Source of the DNA: Gossypium raimondii | Lineage: Eukaryota > Streptophyta > Magnoliopsida > Malvales > Malvaceae | Assembly: GCF_025698545.1 (NCBI RefSeq) | Contig: NC_068567.1 | Location: 620,001 to 684,000, forward strand | DNA: 64,000 bases | Direction of reading: 5' to 3' | In this document: positions 39,601-51,355 of the stretch, one piece after another | Numbering within the stretch: position 1 is the first letter of the stretch | Layout: the number at the start of each line of letters is the position of its first letter | Made by a program: the position numbers and the translations under genes | The notes under the pieces: generated by a model | The model's input: the letters and a program-made list of their open reading frames with translations, nothing else | Database searches by the model: none | What the model was told of the DNA's origin: nothing

Positions 39601-40537
39601 CAAGAAGACAAGAACGATAATGAATACCTCACAGATGTGACTAGAGCTTTGTACATAGTAATCCTTAATGCTTCAGATAAGTTGTGAAACCAAAGACTTC
39701 ATAAGCAAGGTAAAACAAGTGGTCAAAACACAAAGAATGTTCAATTATATAGTTTATTAAAATTTGAAAATAAATTTTTAAGTAGTCTTCATCAAAGCAA
39801 AATTAAAAGTTAATAAATTGTACAAGTGTCATCAATTACATGGAAAAGAAATTGTGACCGGAACTTACTTTTCGATGGATAAATTTAGTTTCTACGTTCT
39901 CTTTATGACTGATGAGTCTTTGAGCTGTACAAGCTAATTAGTGAATCCTGCAAATTTGTGAACAAATAACCTCTTATTTTTTAAAAAGAAAAAATAAATA
40001 AATAAGCCTACCAAGCTGAAGGGAAATATCTTGTCTAAATGGAGAAACCGACCAAATACTTAAAAGAATTGCCAAATGACTATATATACAAAGGGACTTG
40101 TCATATCCATGAAATGTTTGTCAAAGCAAAATTACAGGGTTGTCTACTAAATTGCAAAGATAATCACAGGAAGAATGAACTGATGTAAATTGCATCGAAA
40201 AGAAATGGGTATAAGAAAAAGAACTTATCGAAAAGAAATGGGTATAAGAAAAAGAACTTACTTTTCTATCTATATATTTACTTCTGAGACGATAAGTCAA
40301 TGAATCATTCATATCCATCCAAATCCTGTAAAGTTCTGGCAAAAATGCCACAAAAAAGAAATGAAAGTTCAGTTTGAAACTAGACAAGATTTTAGGATGA
40401 AAAGAACAAGGAGAAGAACAATTTAGAGAAAAATGATATACTTTTATCAAATGCCCAAAGTACAGATGTTTTGGTTTTAGATATTGAACTTACCGCTTTC
40501 TCTTAATTGGGGTTCTACGAATGACGGAAATATTGAA
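36696..40537 (-). other. Downstream flank of NLR1 with repeated exon-like modules
   Basis: No long ORF. 36696-36765 is a MITE fragment related to the left end of 45623-46083. From about 37200 to 40537 the sequence aligns with 54613-57702 beside NLR2. Inside it a module of about 630 bases occurs twice (about 37985-38625 and 38805-39435, offset near 825 bases), with a shorter third relative at 39450-39740. Each full module contains a conserved segment of about 100 bases flanked, on the NLR strand, by ...GCAG| and |GTCAGT (38121-38221 and 38950-39049). I infer optional 3' untranslated exons of NLR transcripts. Confidence 0.6.
37985..39435 (-). repeat. Tandem pair of NLR 3'-flank modules
   Basis: 37985-38625 and 38805-39435 share, in order, 'gataaagcaaaatcataaat', the 100-base exon-like segment with 'taacaccacttctct', 'ggttaagaaagagaatggtg', 'aatgcataaacaatgataat' and 'tacctagtgagttga'. 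The same pair lies at about 55310-55830 and 56030-56690 beside NLR2, so the duplication predates the NLR1/NLR2 split. Confidence 0.8.
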
Positions 40538-43500
40538 CTACTCGGAGCTGCATTCCTTGGACCTTCTTCTGTCTAATAGAGGACACGCTGAAATTTGAAA
40601 TGCTATAACTTTGGAGAGGCCTCGCCTAACAAGTTCAGAAGGCAGATACACGAGCTTATCACATGAATCGATTCCCAGCCGCTTTATAGAGGACAGGTTT
40701 TCCAACCAATCAGGCAAGGCTTCTATGCCGTGAAATGTCAGTATTTCCAGCTGTTCAAGGGCAGTGAGGTGTTGGAGTTGGTAAGGAAGAGAACTTAGCT
40801 TTGCCCATCCACGCAATCGCAACTCTGTAAGGGAGGCACTGAGGCGTCGGATGGAATCAAAACCTGGGAATTCTTCTAGCTCTTCTGAGAAACCACCAAT
40901 ATCTAAACTTCTCAAGCAAGTAAGGCTGCCAAGGCAGTCATTTGGAATGCTCCTCAATGTTGGGCACTGTTTGATTGTTAAATGACGGAGAAAACGCAAT
41001 TTCCCCAAACTTTCTGGAATCGATCTTAGATCAGGCAAATCAGATAGTGTCAGATTGTGAACGAGAGTGTAGGATTGCAGCAAATCTAACAGACAAGTTA
41101 AGCTTTTGCCTAAACCAGTGAAGTCTAATTCAGTGAGACAATAGTGACATAGACTTGGAATGGACCTCAAATTCGGGCAGTTCACTATCCTCAATTTCCT
41201 GGGCATAGGGACGAGACACGGTGTCATTATTCCACGTGTAAGAACGTGACACAGTTTAGGAGACGAGCACTGCCCTACTCTCGGAACAATTTCCAGTTTG
41301 CTGCACTCTGATATATCTAGATTTCGAAGAAAGGAAAATCCTTCCAAATCTGGAATGGAACTTAAATTAGCACAGCCACTTAGCTTTAATTCTTTAAGAC
41401 AACTGGAGGTCGACAACCCGTCTCCTATCTTGCTTAAGTTTTGACACGAGGAAATGTGAAGCTTTTCAAGAGATGAACAACTTCCTCTTATTGGAACAAT
41501 TTCCAGTTTGCTGCACTCTGATATATCTAGATTTCGAAGAAAGGAAAATCCTTCCAAATCTGGAATAGAACTTAAATTAGGACAATCACTTAACTTCAAT
41601 TCTTCAAGATTAGTGGAGGTCGACAACCCATCTCCAATCTTGCTTAGTTTTCGACACGAGGAAATGTGAAGCTTTTGAAGAGATGAACATCTTCCTCTTA
41701 TTGGAACAATTTCCAGTTTGCTGCACCCTGATATAACTAGATTTCGAAGAAAGGAAAATCCTTCCAAATCTGGAATGGAGCTTAAATTAGCACAGCCACA
41801 TAGCTTTAATTCTATAAGATAAGTGGAGGTCGACAACCCGTCTCCTATCTTGCTTAAGTTTTGACACGAGGAAATGTGAAGCTTTTCAAGAGATGAACAT
41901 CTTCCCCTTATTGGAACAATTTCCAGTTTGCTGCACTTTGATATATCTAGATTTCGAAGAAAGGAAAATCCTTCCAAATCTGGAATGGAACTTAAATTAG
42001 CACAGCCACTTAGCTTTAATTCTTTAAGACAACTGGAGGTCGACAACCCGTCTCCTATCTTGCTTAAGTTTTGACACGAGGAAATGTGAAGCTTTTCAAG
42101 AGATGAACATCTTCCTCTTATTGGAACAATTTCCAGTTTGCTGCACTCTGATATATCTAGATTTCGAAGAAAGGAAAATCCTTCCAAATCTGGAATAGAA
42201 CTTAAATTAGGACAATCACTTAACTTCAATTCTTCAAGATTAGTGGAGGTCGACAACCCATCTCCAATCTTGCTTAGTTTTCGACACGAGGAAATGTGAA
42301 GCTTTTGAAGAGATGAACATCTTCCTCTTATTGGAACAATTTCCAGTTTGCTGCACTCTGATATATCTAGATTTCGAAGAAAGGAAAATCCTTCCAAATC
42401 TGGAATGGAGCTTAAATTAGCACAGCCACTTAGCTTTAATTCTTTAAGACAAGTGGAGGTAGACAACCCGCCTCCTATCTCGCTTAATTCCTTACACTCT
42501 GAAATGCAAAATTCTTCAAGAGATGAACATATTCCTGCTATTGGAACACTTCCCAAGCGTCCGCAATCGGAAACATAGACACTTCGAAGAGCGGAAAACC
42601 CATTCAAATTTGGAATTGAGAACAAATCTCCACACTTTACTATAGTTAGCTCCTCAAGTACCGTGGAAGTAGCTAGTCCATCCCCTATACGGCTTAATTT
42701 TGAACAATCCTCAACCCAGAGCTTTTTAAGAGATAAACATCCTCCCGTCAGGGGAACACTTTCTAATAAGGGGCAATCAGAAACAAGCAACTCTTCTAAG
42801 CAAGGGAACATGGTTGCTGCTGTCGTTGCTGTCCATTCTTCCAAATTTTTCATTTGCCGTAGGATGAATGTTTTTAATGCAGGAAACACCTCAATCTCAC
42901 ATTGACTACTTCCATCGCAATAAAACTCATTACCGATGCGTTTCACCTTCCCCATATTCCTCAGTGCAAGAAACTTGAGACTCTGCAGTTGGCCCAATGG
43001 TGGAAGACTTTTACAATTGATGCAACTGTTTAATTCCAACTCCATCAAATTGTCAAGAAGCAGTGAACCAATATTAGAACCATGAACAGGTCTTGACATC
43101 CAAGATGGGAGCTTTTCCCCTCCATAATTCCAAACAATTAAGCTTTGCAAACCTGAGTGGGGTTGGAGACCTTCCAGCACTTCCTCACAGGTGTCATTGC
43201 TAAATTCTGACCATTCGAATATTACCTTGCACAATTTTGTTTTAAGCCGTAGATTTGCTTTGCGAGCCTCTTCCTTGTCCCTAACACTCTGCAGATTGCA
43301 TATCCTCAATTCTCCACCAAGTTCGTTGAGGCATTCTAGAGCATCAAGATGGAATTCGATATCCCTAACAAAAAACATTGGCAATGTTTGGAGAGAAATT
43401 AGGTGTCGAAGCTCAATTGGTTGAGACCTTTGCTGGTCATAATGGATGTGCTTCAAGCTTATCAAATTTCTCAATCCATCTGGAAATGCGATTTCCCTAC

Positions 43501-45352
43501 AACCCATGAACCTTAATGTTTGTAACATGTAAAGTTTGGTTATGGATCGAGGCAGCACTTTGATAGAAGTCTTCGAGATGTCCATATACCTCAAGTGCTT
43601 CAAGTCGCCGAGGGAAGCAGGCAACTCAAGAATATAATCAGCACCGGAAAATTTTAGGACTCGTAAGCTTGTGAAGGTTCTTGACAATTTCTTGAACACA
43701 TCAATCTCTGAGAACAAAGAGTGCAATTTTGGAGCAACAGCTGTTAAAATTATTGGTAAGGATTCCCCATCATAACCAATACTGAGATGCTGAATATGAG
43801 AAACTTCATCTGTGCTGGAACTGGAATTTTCTTGGAAAATCAAAGTCTCAAACTTTGAGACAGACAAAGCCAGATCATGCACCATGTCATGCATCTTGCA
43901 AGTCAAAATATTTCCGCACCTGTCCTTCCCCACATCTTGGAATAAGGAATTTGATAACAATTCATGGAAATATCTGTTACCAGTATCCATCATTTCTTTA
44001 GAAGCGCCAAGAAATCCTTCAGCCATCCAGAGTTGGATTAATTGCTCCTTTCTAAAGCAAAAATCTTTAGGAAACATGGCGCAGTATGCAAAACACTTCT
44101 TTAAACATGGAGAAGACAAGTGATCGAAACTTAACCTTAGCACACTATTAACCGAATCCCATACATCACTTTTTTGAATTTTCAACCATGCACCCCGACT
44201 CTTTTCAATTTTGCGCATTGTACCTCCAATAACTTTTGCTGCTAAAGGCACACCGTGACATTGTTTAGCAATGTCCTCGCCAATTAACACTAAGCTGGGA
44301 GATATTGGGGAGTCTCCACGTGCTTTTTCTTGAATTATGGACCAGCACTCCTCATCTTTTAATTTTCCAGGCTGATGCCTTTGATTAGGAAGTGTTTCCA
44401 CTTTTAATGCCACATCTTCAATGCGGGTTGTTACAATAACTTTATTCCCCCGATTCTTATTAACCCCTTCCAAACACCACATTAGTTCATCCCATTGTTC
44501 AACATTCCACACATCATCAAGTACAAGAAGATATTTGATCTGTTCATTTCCCCTTTTGGCCTGCTCAATCTTCCCCTTCAGTTTCGCCGTTAAAGCATTT
44601 AAGTTTTGAGGTATCGAAGTCCCCTTAAAATGCTCCAGCATTTCTCTTAAAATTCTTTTGACATTGAAGTCAGCCGAAACACACACCCAAAATCTTACAT
44701 CAAAACGCCTTTCCACATCCACATCATTGTAGACTAGCCTTGCTAAAGTAGTTTTCCCGATACCCGCCATTCCAACTATAGGCACAACAGAGACAGTTCG
44801 ATCATCTTGGGGACTGACTAACATGTCAACAACTTTTGAGACATCATTTTTCCTTCCAACAATGTTTGAGTCATCCAGGAAGGAGACTGTCTCCACATTT
44901 GATGGAATAAAAATTCTTTGATCTATGGCTAATTGTTGGAGACCGTAGTCTTTGGCTTTTTTGTTAAGGTGGTCCAAGGAATTAAGGATGTCCTTAACTC
45001 TATTAGCCATGTTGTGCCGAAATATGACAGTAGATGGAAGGTCTCGTAGCTTTCTCCACATCTGAACCCCAACCTCCACTTTCCTTCTGAGAAACTCATA
45101 AGTAATCTCATCCAGGACCTCACCAGCCTCATAAGCAACATCTCTGAGCCCCTCCAACCAAAGCTTCACTGAATTCATTTGCTTTTGCTTTCCCTCTGCA
45201 TCTTGCAAGAAAGCTCCTACCATTTCTAGTGAGTTTTCAAGCCTCTGAATCTCATCCTTGAAGCCCCATCCAAGGCTTATCATCTCAACCGCAACTGACG
45301 CCGCTTTTGACACCGCTTCTCCCACAACAGCACTAACGAAAGCTTCAGCCAT
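40538..45352 (-). CDS. CC-NBS-LRR (CNL) immune receptor, RGA type, NLR1
   Basis: An intronless ORF of 1604 residues. Rx-type coiled-coil domain 1-150, with the EDVID-like stretch [14 protein letters not shown] (69-82). NB-ARC 160-500: P-loop GMAGIGKTT (194-202), kinase-2 YLLVLDDVW (274-282), RNBS-B VIVTTR, GLPL-like HGVPLAA (366-372), [21 protein letters not shown], and MHD 487-489. All are intact, so nucleotide binding is expected. A very long LRR region follows, including six tandem copies of a 70-residue module. Such receptors sit in the cytosol or nucleus and trigger immune responses on effector recognition; the ligand is unknown. A possible 111-base leader intron (45468 to 45358, minus strand) ends five bases before the ATG and is conserved in NLR2. 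One LRR near 41180-41280 has lost the consensus. The C-terminus is 16 residues shorter than in NLR2. Confidence 0.96.
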   Translation of the reverse strand: MAEAFVSAVVGEAVSKAASVAVEMISLGWGFKDEIQRLENSLEMVGAFLQDAEGKQKQMNSVKLWLEGLRDVAYEAGEVLDEITYEFLRRKVEVGVQMWRKLRDLPSTVIFRHNMANRVKDILNSLDHLNKKAKDYGLQQLAIDQRIFIPSNVETVSFLDDSNIVGRKNDVSKVVDMLVSPQDDRTVSVVPIVGMAGIGKTTLARLVYNDVDVERRFDVRFWVCVSADFNVKRILREMLEHFKGTSIPQNLNALTAKLKGKIEQAKRGNEQIKYLLVLDDVWNVEQWDELMWCLEGVNKNRGNKVIVTTRIEDVALKVETLPNQRHQPGKLKDEECWSIIQEKARGDSPISPSLVLIGEDIAKQCHGVPLAAKVIGGTMRKIEKSRGAWLKIQKSDVWDSVNSVLRLSFDHLSSPCLKKCFAYCAMFPKDFCFRKEQLIQLWMAEGFLGASKEMMDTGNRYFHELLSNSLFQDVGKDRCGNILTCKMHDMVHDLALSVSKFETLIFQENSSSSTDEVSHIQHLSIGYDGESLPIILTAVAPKLHSLFSEIDVFKKLSRTFTSLRVLKFSGADYILELPASLGDLKHLRYMDISKTSIKVLPRSITKLYMLQTLRFMGCREIAFPDGLRNLISLKHIHYDQQRSQPIELRHLISLQTLPMFFVRDIEFHLDALECLNELGGELRICNLQSVRDKEEARKANLRLKTKLCKVIFEWSEFSNDTCEEVLEGLQPHSGLQSLIVWNYGGEKLPSWMSRPVHGSNIGSLLLDNLMELELNSCINCKSLPPLGQLQSLKFLALRNMGKVKRIGNEFYCDGSSQCEIEVFPALKTFILRQMKNLEEWTATTAATMFPCLEELLVSDCPLLESVPLTGGCLSLKKLWVEDCSKLSRIGDGLATSTVLEELTIVKCGDLFSIPNLNGFSALRSVYVSDCGRLGSVPIAGICSSLEEFCISECKELSEIGGGLSTSTCLKELKLSGCANLSSIPDLEGFSFLRNLDISECSKLEIVPIRGRCSSLQKLHISSCRKLSKIGDGLSTSTNLEELKLSDCPNLSSIPDLEGFSFLRNLDISECSKLEIVPIRGRCSSLEKLHISSCQNLSKIGDGLSTSSCLKELKLSGCANLSSIPDLEGFSFLRNLDISKCSKLEIVPIRGRCSSLEKLHISSCQNLSKIGDGLSTSTYLIELKLCGCANLSSIPDLEGFSFLRNLVISGCSKLEIVPIRGRCSSLQKLHISSCRKLSKIGDGLSTSTNLEELKLSDCPNLSSIPDLEGFSFLRNLDISECSKLEIVPIRGSCSSLEKLHISSCQNLSKIGDGLSTSSCLKELKLSGCANLSSIPDLEGFSFLRNLDISECSKLEIVPRVGQCSSPKLCHVLTRGIMTPCLVPMPRKLRIVNCPNLRSIPSLCHYCLTELDFTGLGKSLTCLLDLLQSYTLVHNLTLSDLPDLRSIPESLGKLRFLRHLTIKQCPTLRSIPNDCLGSLTCLRSLDIGGFSEELEEFPGFDSIRRLSASLTELRLRGWAKLSSLPYQLQHLTALEQLEILTFHGIEALPDWLENLSSIKRLGIDSCDKLVYLPSELVRRGLSKVIAFQISACPLLDRRRSKECSSE
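41283..42542 (-). repeat. Six-copy 210-bp LRR module array in NLR1
   Basis: The anchor ggaacaatttccagtttgct starts at 41283, 41493, 41703, 41913, 42123 and 42333, exactly 210 bases apart, so the frame is kept and each unit encodes 70 residues (three LRRs: [51 protein letters not shown]). Units alternate in a three-unit higher order: 41511-41700 is identical to 42141-42330 at an offset of 630. Confidence 0.95.
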
Positions 45353-45622
45353 CTTTGCTTCAAAAATAAAAAGCTTGAAATGTTAGGGAAAGCTCTTGAC
45401 TCTATATGAAAGAAGCGAAGAACATTTGTAAAAAGCAACAGAAAATGGAAATGGGTGAAAGATCATACCGAGTCAAGGAAACTAAATGCAGGAGAGATTT
45501 GATGATGAATTGCTTTTGGTAAATGCAAATTGTAAAGTCAATGAGCGTTAAACTACCACCTGCCTGCGCTGACGAGAATTTCAAGAGACCAATAAACTAA
45601 TATTAATAAGTAATTTTGGATG

Positions 45623-46083
45623 GGGTAAATTTCACTAAGGGTCATTATACTATTATTAAGTTTTCGTTTTATGCATTTAATTTTAAAAAGTTATAAAAAG
45701 ACCATTAGACTATTTAAAAGTTTTTATTTAAGTCCTCAAATTATGTTGTTTTTATTAAAAGCTTAGCTAGCAAATTTCCAAGTGGTGGTCAGATGATCGG
45801 TATGATAAATCAATACCTATCGACATGTAGAAGAAGAAAACTATTTGGATTTTGATTTGCAGATTTATGACACTCAAAATTATTTCAAAAAAATGAATTA
45901 TAGAAAAGGAGAATGAGAATTATTTTTTATTGGTGTAGCCGGGGCGAACAGAGAACTCTACACAATAGAAATATAACAACTTAATGACTTAAATAATATT
46001 TTAGTGATCATTTTGTAACTTTTAAAATTGAGTGACTAAAATGTTATTTACTAATAATTTAGTGAACTTTGTGTAGTTTACCC
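45623..46083. mobile_element. MITE-like element with inverted ends upstream of NLR1
   Basis: The left end GGGTAAATTTCACTAAGGGT and the inverted right end GGGTAAACTACACAAAGTTC align over about 40 bases. Inside are 'aaaaagttataaaaag' and 'attgagtgactaaaat' words common to this type. About 460 bases, non-coding. A fragment of the same family lies at 36696-36765. Confidence 0.65.
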
Positions 46084-46160
46084 TAAAATAGTATACAATT
46101 AATTCTAATATTATTTAATAAATTTTATTATAATAAAATAATGATATAAATGTTTGTATT

Positions 46161-46690
46161 TAAATTGTGCTACTAGTCTTTATACCTTGTGAAAGTTGTG
46201 AAACTTAGTTCATGTACTTTAATTTAATCAATTTTAGTCTCTTTACTTTTCAAATTAATTGGTTTAGTTCCTATGCTTTTTGCACAAAAAATAGTAGTTA
46301 AATTCGATTGGTTAAATTTAATTACTAATTTTATACTATGCATACAAATCATAAATTTAGTTCGATCTCTCCATTTGAACCATTTTAAGTCCTGATACTT
46401 TTCAAAATTTGAAATTTCAATACTAATGAAAATTACAATTATTAATTTATTAATTAAATTTTAGTGAGTAATATCTAGAAATAACGAACAACATAACATT
46501 ACATATATGGTAATAATTTTGACGAATCATATTTTAAAAATAGCAAAACTTAATATATTTCATAGTTATCATTTTGGTGAGCACTTAAATTTTAAAATTC
46601 AAAAAGTATATAGACTAAAAGCGGCAAAATTAAAGTTTATGGATTAAATTTATAACTTTCATAAAGTATAGGGACTAATAATGGAATTTA
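46161..46690. mobile_element. MITE-like element with inverted ends
   Basis: The left end (TAAATTGTGCTACTAGTC, then TTTATACCTTGTGAAAGTTG) and the inverted right end (TAAATTCCATTATTAGTCCC, then TATACTTTATGAAAGTTA) pair over about 45 bases. It resembles the element in Hsp70 intron 1. Non-coding. Confidence 0.65.
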
Positions 46691-46778
46691 ACTAGTAATA
46701 ATATATATAAATCATTTTCGTATAAGATTTCAGCTGAAGAAGAGAAGTAATCTGGTTGTTGGCGTTTTTAAGAAAGCT

Positions 46779-46940
46779 GGTGTATTTAAGAAGGTTTGGT
46801 GGAATAGTACTGTTTAAGCCGGTGTATTTAAGAAGGTTTGGTGGAATAGTACTGTTTAAGCCGGTGTATTTAAGAAGGTTTGGTGGAATAGTACTGTTTA
46901 AGCTGGTGTATTTAAGAAGGTTAGGTGGAATAGTACTGTT
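46779..46940. repeat. 42-bp minisatellite, four copies
   Basis: The word ggtgtatttaagaaggttt starts at 46779, 46821, 46863 and 46905, each 42 bases apart, with only single-base differences. Because 42 is divisible by three, open frames run through it on both strands (VYLRRFGGIVLFKP on plus), but no conserved gene is evident. Confidence 0.9.
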
Positions 46941-49634
46941 TTCTGATGGATTTGATGGATGATAATTATGAATCATGTGTTATTTCCACACGGTTTGTTG
47001 TTTTCAAGAGGGGGGTTATCCGTTGGAATACAGCTGGGACGCAGAAGTCTCTAAGGCCTACCCGTCGATTCTTTTGCTGGATCTTTGTTTTGGGCTGACC
47101 TTTTGTTTTGCTTTTGTTTTATCTGCTTCGGTTTTGATTTTGGACCATTCTATGTTTTGACGTTGGTTTGTTTATTTTGGTTCTGTTGAGTTTTATTTTG
47201 GGCCTGATTTGAATAAAAATCCAGAGTTTTCTTTAAAAAAAAATCAATCCAAATAAATAAATATTATACCAATCGACAAAAAATATTTGTCTTCCTCCCA
47301 TCCCCTCTTCTCTTTTCTCTTCTTTCTATTTTCAAAATCCTAAATTTGATTTGAAGATTGAATTTCTACTTTTTATTTATAAGATTTTTAGTTGTCTTAG
47401 GCTCTACCTCCGCCTCTGCATTGCTCTGCTATATTTTGATTTGAGATCCCGATCGAAAATCTTTTGTGATCTTCAAAGATGGGAGAAAGAAAAGTACTGA
47501 ACAAATGTTACCCGCCGGACTTCGATCCGTCCAAGCTTCCGAGGGTCCGGCGACCGAAGAATCAACAGATGAAGGTTCGTATGATGCTTCCGCTGAACAT
47601 ACGTTGTAATACCTGCGGAAACTATATTTATAAAGGCACCAAGTTCAATTCACGCAGAGAAATGTTATCGGCGAGGTTTGTTTTGTGCTTTCTTTTTACA
47701 CTTTAGCTTCGGTTTATTTGTTTAGTAATATTAGGGTTTTTTTTTTCATTCTAACTTTAAATTTAAGAAAAAAAATACGTAGAAGCAGCAATAATTCGAA
47801 GTTATTTTATGCTCTTGTGAGGTTATGTTTGGTTATTAGAATGTAATAGTAATTAAAATCATGTTAATTGGTTGAAAGATGAGCAAACAATTATAATGCA
47901 ATACTAATTGTAAACTCATTGTTATATATGAAATTAAAATCTTGCATTTTATTGTAAAAAGGAACTTTCACATGCCTTGTACTATACTCACACTTAGTCC
48001 AAATAACGTGGTTAAATGCTGTAGTTAGTACACAACTTTCAGGTTTTCACTTCTCTCTAATTAATGATTGAGGTGCATTTAGTTACTTTTCTCTTATTTG
48101 CAGACATATTTGGGAATCCAAATATTTAGGTTTTATTTCAAATGCACCAAGTGCTCTGCGGAGATGACGATAAAGACTGATCCACAAAATTCAGATTATG
48201 TTGTTGAATCGGGTGCAACAAGAAATTTTGAACCTTGGCGTGCTGAAGATGCGGTGAGAGCTTTGTGTATCAAGCTAAATGTAGCTATAGTTCTTTTAAC
48301 ATTGCTGGATATGTATAATAATATTCTTTCATCTTTCCTTTTGTTAGGAAGCGGAGAAAGAGAGATGGAAAAGGGAATCTGAAGAAATGGGGGATGCGAT
48401 GAAATCTTTGGAGAACAGAACGTTGGATTCAAAAAGAGAGATGGATATCCTTGCTGCGCTTGATGAAATGAAGTCTATGAAGGTAGCTAAACACTTAAAC
48501 CAACTTTTGTTTAATATGCAGGAGATAACTGCAACATAACTGTTATAAAAAGAAAATAAAGCTTTAACCTTGTTTTTGATTATTGTGGATGTCAATGAAC
48601 CAGGTTTTTGAGTCTTTTATTTTTAGAATCTGAATCTAGGAAGAGCACATGTTGAGTTTCGATTGATATGACCAAAATAATGTCTGTTAACGGGTCTACT
48701 GTTAGACATTTGTCTATCAAGATGGGAATAGGTACAATTTTCTTTTCTCTGATGCTAATGGTAGTCTATCTTACTATCTTATATTGCAGTCCAGACATGC
48801 TACGGTGAGCGTAGATTCAATGCTGGAGGCCTTGCAACGCACTGCCGCAGAAAAGGTAAGATACTTCTACTTATTTCTTAATAGCTTAAGCTGCTTCTTT
48901 GAATAGAAATCTCACGATTGTGTTTCGTTTGTATTCTATTTGAAAATTTCCAGTTTCTTCTAAATCAAAGGTGCATCTTTGGTTGCAATTGCGAATCCTG
49001 AATGGAATTTATGGTTTCGCTGGGAACACTTTTATGCTGCATTTCTTTAATTATACATAATCCTAGGAAATAGGGGAAAAAGTTGAATTTGCTTTCTATG
49101 GATAAATCTTTCCCCTGAAATATGCCAACTTAATTTTATCATATCAGGTAATTTCTCTTAAATCTGAACTCTGATATTAGAATATTTATGAATGCTTGCA
49201 TTATTTACCTTAATACTTGATGTGAGAGGGAGATGAGTACAAATACATACAAGTGTGGATTGAAGTGATAAGTAGTAATCACGTCGCTTAGCATGCTTAT
49301 ATTTCTTCTCTTTTGTGATTCTGACTACAAAGTTATAATGGTAACAGGAAAAGAAAATAGAAGAAGAAGATGAAGCCCTCATTAAATCGATTTTCCAGGT
49401 TAGAATCGGTGTATTGCTTTTAGTATCACCAGTTGTGATTGCTCCTTGTTCTAGGCGGGCATGTTTCTAACATTGGTGTCATCTTTAATGCAGAAGCCAA
49501 AGGAATTTGTTCGAAGGATTTCAGATGATGTTTGCAACGATGATGAGGATCTGACCCGTTTATTGAGTGGCAATGGTGAAACCTCAAATGATGGCTTAAA
49601 GATCTGACCCGTTTATTGATGGCTTATGAATTTT

Positions 49635-49747
49635 TTCCCGGGCCGGGCCGGGCCTGGGCAAAATTCTAGGCCCATATTTCGGGCCTGGGTCTAGGACCCG
49701 GGCCAAATTTTTTTTCTGGACCCGGCCCGGCCCATGAACACCTCTAG
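49635..49747. mobile_element. Truncated hAT-like MITE, copy 3
   Basis: GGGCCGGGCC blocks and the right terminus 'cccatgaacacctcta' match the elements at 11727 and 14972. The left terminus and core are missing, so no target-site duplication can be checked. Confidence 0.7.
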
Positions 49748-50497
49748 TCCCGACAGAATCAATACGAAGTAACAAAAAAAAGTAGATCAGATTTTGCTTT
49801 TATCTTCTTTTTCTTTCTTTTTTTCTCTTCGAGGCTATGTATATATACATGTAAAGATTTTTGTTTTTATTTTCTCATTAGTATATTCATTATTGTCATT
49901 TTATTGTCGCGTTCATTCGTATATCATCATTTTGTACCGTCATTCATCAACATAATATTTTATATCATTAATTTTTATCCGAACATGTAAATAAAATTTT
50001 CAAAAATAGGCAAGGTTCTGTATTTGAAAGATTCAGTAAAATCGCATCTTAATTTACGGGGTTTCGATTTTTCTCGTTGAATTCAAATAATTAAATATCC
50101 TTTCAAAAATTAAAATATGTAAGAATCAAAGGCCAAATTATTCTCAAGGATTTGAAATGTCATGTCTTAACTTACGGGACGTGTCGTTTTATAGCCTCGA
50201 GATAAGAAAGTCTTCAATATATTTTCGAGTTATTTAAGCATTCCAAAAAAAAATATACATTAATGTAAAAAACGATCGTATTTTAAATTCTTTCCGAATT
50301 TTTAACTTTCTACATAAAGACATCAAATAATCAATTGGGTACCAATTTTGGGTGTTACGAGGGTGTTAATCATTCCATTGCGTAACCCACTACTGAACCC
50401 ATTTTTTGGATTTCGTAGACCAAAAAATCGTCGTTTTAGTAATTTTAAATTTTTATTCAAATGATTGAATTACGAGGTGACCCGATCATAAAAATTA

Positions 50498-50941
50498 TAA
50501 AAAATAATTTTATTTGATATAAAATTAGTAAATAATTATTATTTGATATAATATAACCTAAACATTATTATTAATAAAAATAAATTATAAAATAATTAAA
50601 AACTCTTAAATAAAAAACAAATATATAAATCTTAAAATAATGTTCTGACTTAAAGAAGAAAATATAGCTTTGTAATCATAGTTGTCCTATGGACACTTAG
50701 AATCTAATGGCATGACACGTGTAAAGCCAATTTGCTGTTTGCCATTTGGTATCATGGTTTTCAAAATTGAATTAATAGAATCGATTGCCTTGATTTAACA
50801 TATATAAAAATATGATTTTGAAAAGATTTTTAATTGTAAAGGAAAAGAATCATAAAAATATTCTAAGATTTTTTTCAAAATTGATTTTTAATTTATAAAA
50901 AATTAATCTAAATATAGAAAGCTTGTAAAGGAAAAGAATCA
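50498..50941 (+). repeat. Long direct repeat, copy 1
   Basis: It aligns with 51356-51809 over its full length, with small indels and scattered substitutions, for example 'aatagaatcgattgc', 'catatataaaaatatgattt' and 'gaaagcttgtaaaggaaaag' in both. About 440 and 450 bases, starts 858 bases apart. No coding capacity. Confidence 0.85.
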
Positions 50942-51355
50942 CAAACGAATTTCAAAAGTCAAAATTTTAAAAGGTTTGAATATCTTTAAATAATTAAAAT
51001 CATAATTTAAAATATTATGAAACAAATTAAAAAATATTTAAAATATTATAAAACTAATAATAAAAGTGAAAGGTCATATCTTTAAAATATTTAAATGATT
51101 TATATTATTAAAATATATTTAATATTTAAAAATAATATTTAAAATTTTAAAAAGTGCTTTATTTTTATAATTAGTTATTTAATTTTTATTAATTATAAAG
51201 TCAGCTTTTGCTTTTAAATTTACTTATAAAGACGGTATTATATACCAAATTTTGGGATCAACGAAAACAAAATCAATTGAGATAGACATCTTAGAAAAAT
51301 AAAATAATAAATAATATAAATTTAAAGAAATAGAAAATTTTAGAGTTCAAAACTA

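Larger units (their letters stand above)
45353..47478. other. Spacer between NLR1 and the YJU2-like pseudogene (divergent)
   Basis: The NLR1 leader and promoter lie at 45353-45620. Two MITE-like elements (45623-46083, 46161-46690) and a 42-bp minisatellite (46779-46940) follow. 46975-47245 ends in 'tttgaataaaaatcc' and an A-run, which could be a LINE or retroposed tail, but I cannot prove it. 47250-47478 is CT-rich and should be the leader of the YJU2-like gene. Confidence 0.6.

Noticed and set aside
41283-42542. Regular 210-bp repeats as a CRISPR-like or satellite array
   Set aside because: The units are in frame inside a single NLR ORF, encode LRRs and have no spacer/repeat alternation; the genome is a plant nuclear genome.
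43812-44123. Antisense open frame conserved in both NLR loci (also 61235-61546)
   Set aside because: It lies opposite the most conserved part of the NB-ARC coding sequence. Conservation is explained by the sense strand, and the products have no recognisable features.
44755-44777. Possible miR482/2118 target at the NLR1 P-loop codons
   Set aside because: Compared by eye with the usual target pattern (GGNATGGGNGGNGTNGGNAA), the site has about seven mismatches, several in the central region, so targeting is unlikely without degradome evidence.
46756-46962. Open frame of repeated VYLRRFGGIVLFKP units
   Set aside because: The openness follows from a repeat unit of 42 bases without stops. There is no signal or domain, and the opposite strand is equally open.
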